From Prorocentrum cordatum (lineage: Eukaryota; Sar; Dinophyceae; Prorocentrales; Prorocentraceae), in contig CAUYUJ010008524.1 of the NCBI GenBank assembly GCA_963575745.1, forward strand, positions 249,670-313,669: a DNA stretch of 64,000 nucleotides, in the 5' to 3' direction. Position numbers and translations under genes: made by a program. How positions within the stretch are numbered: the first letter of the stretch is position 1; the number at the start of each line of letters is the position of its first letter. A model generated the notes under the pieces. The model was given only the letters and a program-made list of their open reading frames with translations, ran no database searches and had not been told where the DNA came from. This document shows positions 58,001 through 62,489 of the stretch, piece by piece.

Positions 58001-61000
58001 AAGACAGAAGCCGACGAAAAAGTCCACAAGCCCGATCTTGGGAGCCAGCGAACACCGAGTCACCTGTCGTGCCTCGCGCGCCCGCAATGCGCGCGGCACC
58101 GCGGCCATCCTCCCGTGAGGAGGAACGTCCAGGGGGGGGAACATCGACCTGAAATCGGCGATACGTCGCCGAAAGATCGGCGATGGGCCCCCTGCATCGA
58201 ATCCCATCACTCCTGCGCAGGATGGGCACCAGGCCCCGATGGGCGATGGACGGGCGACTGAGGGTCAGTGCATCTCCCGCTTGATCCTCGCCCCCCCCCT
58301 GACGTTGCCTCTGACTCGCGCGCCCGCGTGGCGCGCGGCGCCGCGGTCACCCTCCCGCCCTCGCGCCTGCCGCCCTGGAGAGGGGCACCTCTGCGACCCT
58401 GGGCCGCGGGGCGCAGAGAGGCGACCCCATCTTCGCGGCTTCGCGGGCGACCTGGAGGAAAAAAGACGAGATCGGCGGTTCAACGATGGGGCTCTGAGAG
58501 ATGTGCCTGAGGGCGAGAGGCCTCAAACAATGCAAATTCAACCTGGGATCCTCTCTTGTCCAGAGGGCCTCGTCCCTCAGGGCCCCAATTGTGAACCGCC
58601 GAAAGTAAAAGGAAAGGGCAAGGAGAGGGGGAGGAGGGAGGGGGATCGATCGCCCCCCTGTTCCTTGGTCCTTGGGGGACGGAGAGAGGAGGGGACAAGG
58701 GAGGAGGAGGGGGAGAAGCACACGGCGCAGGGCGGGGTATGAGGCGGAGGAAGGGCGAAGAGGAGGAAGCACCGCTCCCCCGATGGAGATGAGGGAGATG
58801 GCTCCTCCACGTCCGCGCCTACTTCTGGAGGCCCCTCGGGGCCTCACCAAACTCTCGGAGGCCTCTGGAGGCCTCCGGAGACCCACCAGGAACCAAAAAC
58901 GTCCACAACCTCCTTCTCCTCCTCCTCCTCCTCCTACTCCTCCTCCTACTCCTCCTCCGTTTCGTCTTCCTGCGCGACTCAACGCTCCACGAAGAGCAAC
59001 CGCCTCTTCGCACTCACCCACCCGTGCCGCCAAAGCGTCGGAGCGGCCAGGGAGGGTATCGATATGGCGGGCGGAGGTCGGCGAACGTCAGCTAGACGCC
59101 TTTTGTGCAGACGTAGCCCGACATCTGGCCAGGGGGGGAACATCGAGCTGGAATTGGCGATACATCGCCGATTGATCTGCGATGGGCCCCAGATAGGGAA
59201 ACCACACGGTCCTGGGCCAGGTGGGGCCATCCCGCCGCGGTCGGCGATCCGTGAGCCAGTGGGGATCGACGCGTTTCCCCCATGAGCCTCTTCCCCCCCT
59301 CAGCGTTGCCCCGGGGCTCCTGCTCCCGTCCTCTTCCTCAGCATCCTCGTCGACGACGACGAAGACGCGGCGGGCAGGGGCCCTGGGAAGGGGACGGGTT
59401 GTACACCACGTCGCCTGGTCGGCTACGGAGCTCCGTGTAAAGATGCCCCAGCTGCCCAATCTGCAACCTGTGGGGCGCTGGAGCGTCTATGCACCGAACT
59501 CCTTCGACGAACTCCTTGGCTCCCTGGCCGACCAAACGACGTGGTGTATACGCCCAGCCCCTCCGAGGCCCTCTCCGCTGGGCAGCCGCAGCGAGGAGCC
59601 CGGCGCCTTGAAGTGCGTCGTCGTCAGGGGCTCGTCGAACGCCTGCACGCGCATCGCGGCGCGCGGGCTCGCTGGCCAGCAAGGAGGCTGCATGTGGGCA
59701 GGGAAGCGCGGGGCGGTTTGATGTGGTGATCGCGATGGAAGCCATGGCGGCAATGAACGCAATGGACGCAATGGACGCGATGGAACGGCAGGAACGCCAT
59801 GGACGCGGTGGACGCGATGGTCGCGGGCTCGCAAGATAGGAAGGGGGAAATCCGACATACGACACCGTGCAACGCCGGCCGATCTCAGGCAGCTGGTGGA
59901 TTCGCAACAAGGATGACTCTTGGCCAATGCGTCCTGGCGACGTGCGGCTGTATTGGAGGAGCCGCCGCAAAACTAGAGATCAGCAAAGGAAAGGGGAAGA
60001 GGGACGACGACGGGATGTGCGAGAATCGCGTCCATGCGCCGCACCTCAGAAAACAACACCTGGGAGAACTTCGCGAGGACGAATTCAGGGCCACTGAGCC
60101 CGAACCCAGGCAGGGTGGCAGGATGGGCCGAACGCTACTAGATCCGCCGCCCCCTGTTGGCTTCCCACAGGGGTGCCCGGCGTGCTAGGTCTTTTCGATG
60201 TTGGTTATGGTTCTTTTCCCAAAGAACTACTCCCCCTGGGGCTTCGGCCGATCCCGCCAGGTTCCCGGAATGGCCCCGAAACCACCTCAACGACCGGAAA
60301 ATCGCCAAGACGGCTCAAGATGGCCATTATGATGGTCGCGTTGACCCAAGATGGCCTCCAAGATGGCCCAAGATGGCCTCCACGTCGCCAAAGATGGTCC
60401 AAGATGGCTTCCAAGACGGCCTGAGAGGGTCCAAGGCCGGTCGCAGGCTGCCTCCTGATGCGGGCCGGGGGCGGCGCCCGAGACGCCGCCAGGGGGGGGC
60501 CCAGCGAGGACCACCGAGGAGTGACACCTGTGTCGCAGTGTTCTTCTTCGAACTGCGTCACCCCTGGGGAAATGTTGCAGACAGCTCAGGCCCTCAATTC
60601 GACCAACCGACCAATGTAGTATCGTGGCCGACCGAGATGAGTCGCTTCGTCCAAAAGATCTTGCAAACACGGCCTGACACTTCCCTCGCCTGTCACGCGC
60701 GGCACCGCGCACAAGATGGGGCGGCGCGCCTTGAAAGTGGTCTTGTAGAACTCCGTGTACTCAGACTGGTTGACCACCTGCGTCGGGGGTTGCTAAAGGT
60801 GTCCCTGGCTCAAAGTGTCGTAGCCTCTCACTCCGTCTTGGAATCCCTGGGCCCCCATGGGCCTCTTAAGGAGCGCCATGGAGGCCCTGCGGGTTCTCCT
60901 TGAGGAAGAAGTCCTGGGAACACCGTGGGCCAAGAACGCTTCTGGCAACACACGACTTCGCACTCCTGGGGAGGAACGAAAGGGGGGGATAGCAAAGGGT

Positions 61001-62448
61001 AGGGTAGAGAATCGGCTCCCGTAGCTGCTTTTCCCAGCGCCTCCCGGCGCCGGGAGGCGCCCATGTATCGAGCAATGGGCCCGAAACCGGCTGCATGTAG
61101 CAGATTTCGTACCCCTCCCTTTCTCGATGCCCCCCCTTCGTTCGGCCCGAACTCCTGCCCGCTCCCTCACTGAACGTCTCTGGGGATCTCCAGAGGCTCC
61201 AGAAGCCTCCAGAGGCCTCCACAGGCCCGAGGGGGCAGCAGCTGCCGAGCATCAGCTCCGGCGAGGGGCACAGCCCTGTGGCAGCTTTGTTCTTTACGCA
61301 CGGCCGTGCGAGGGATGTGCCGAATTGAGTTTGGCGGGAAGGCCAGGGGAGGGAAAGTGAGAAGTGGCGGGCCTTCTTAGCAGGCTTGGAAATTATCTGG
61401 CCTTTGATAAGCGTTCTAGGCCTTCTCCGAAGGCACGGAGAGCTGCTGAAAGGCGCGAGGGCTTCTGAGAAGAAGCTCTGACCACAACGAAGGCCAATTG
61501 GGACGCATGCAAACATTCCAGCTGGAGCCGTGTGGAGCTCACTGCGGGGCGCGAAGCGCGTGAGCTGTACGCCGAAATGCGCGGGCAAGCGCATGCAGAG
61601 TATCCCACTGGGGTCGTGGATGGGGCTCGTGTGTAGGGTGTGCCGAAACGGGTGAAGTATGCATGCAACCCTTTCCACTGACTGAGAACGTATGTGGAGC
61701 TCCCATATGAGACCCCGAATCTTGTGCGATTTGCGCTGAAATAGGAGGCGTCGCAGTGCGGATCCCCCCAGTGGGCCGTACGTGGAGCTCCGTGTGCAGT
61801 CAAGCTGCTAGCACAAGGAGCGCCGAAGTGGGAACGAAGCCTCTCGTTGGCCCAGACCCACATTACTCATGATTGACCAGAGTGTCTTCACTATATGGCC
61901 GCGATCCTCACGGGGGGTTTGCCATTTCCCCATGCTGGCCGGGCTACATGGACTGGAAGTGCAGCTCTCCATGTGGCCACGATCCTCGTACTGGGCGTGC
62001 CGAAATGGACGGCACCGCCATGCGGACCCTCCCACTCAGGCTGAACATGAAGCCCCCAAGCTGGGCCTCGATCCTCGTGAGAGGTGCACTGACATAAGTA
62101 GGCTGCACCACCATGCGGACACTATCAATGGGGCCGTAGCTGAAGCTCCCTTTCGGGCCACGATCCTTGTTAAAAGTGCGCCGACATGGGCAGCATCGCC
62201 ATGATGGCCCTCCCGCGGAGGCCGTAGGTAGAGCTCCCTGCGGGGCCACGTTCCCCGTGACGGGACAACAGCACAATTACCACAAACACCAGCAGCAGCA
62301 GAATCGACATCAGAGGCGACATCATCGCTCACAGCAGCATTGTCACCAGCAGCATTATCATCATCAACATCATCATGATCAGTATCAGTATCAGTATCAG
62401 TATCAGTATCATCATCATCATCATCATGATCATCATCATCAGCATCAT

Positions 62449-62489
<41 letters not shown>

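Larger units (their letters stand above)
57699..59606 (-). other. HSP90: HSP90 intron between exons 3 and 4 (1.9 kb)
   Basis: GC donor, CTCCAG acceptor. It contains repeat copies E and F and a (CTC)n run (58910-58960). An inverted repeat pairs 59386-59418 with 59529-59562. The 228-codon minus frame at 58347-59033 is biased in composition, with no domain. Confidence 0.7.
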
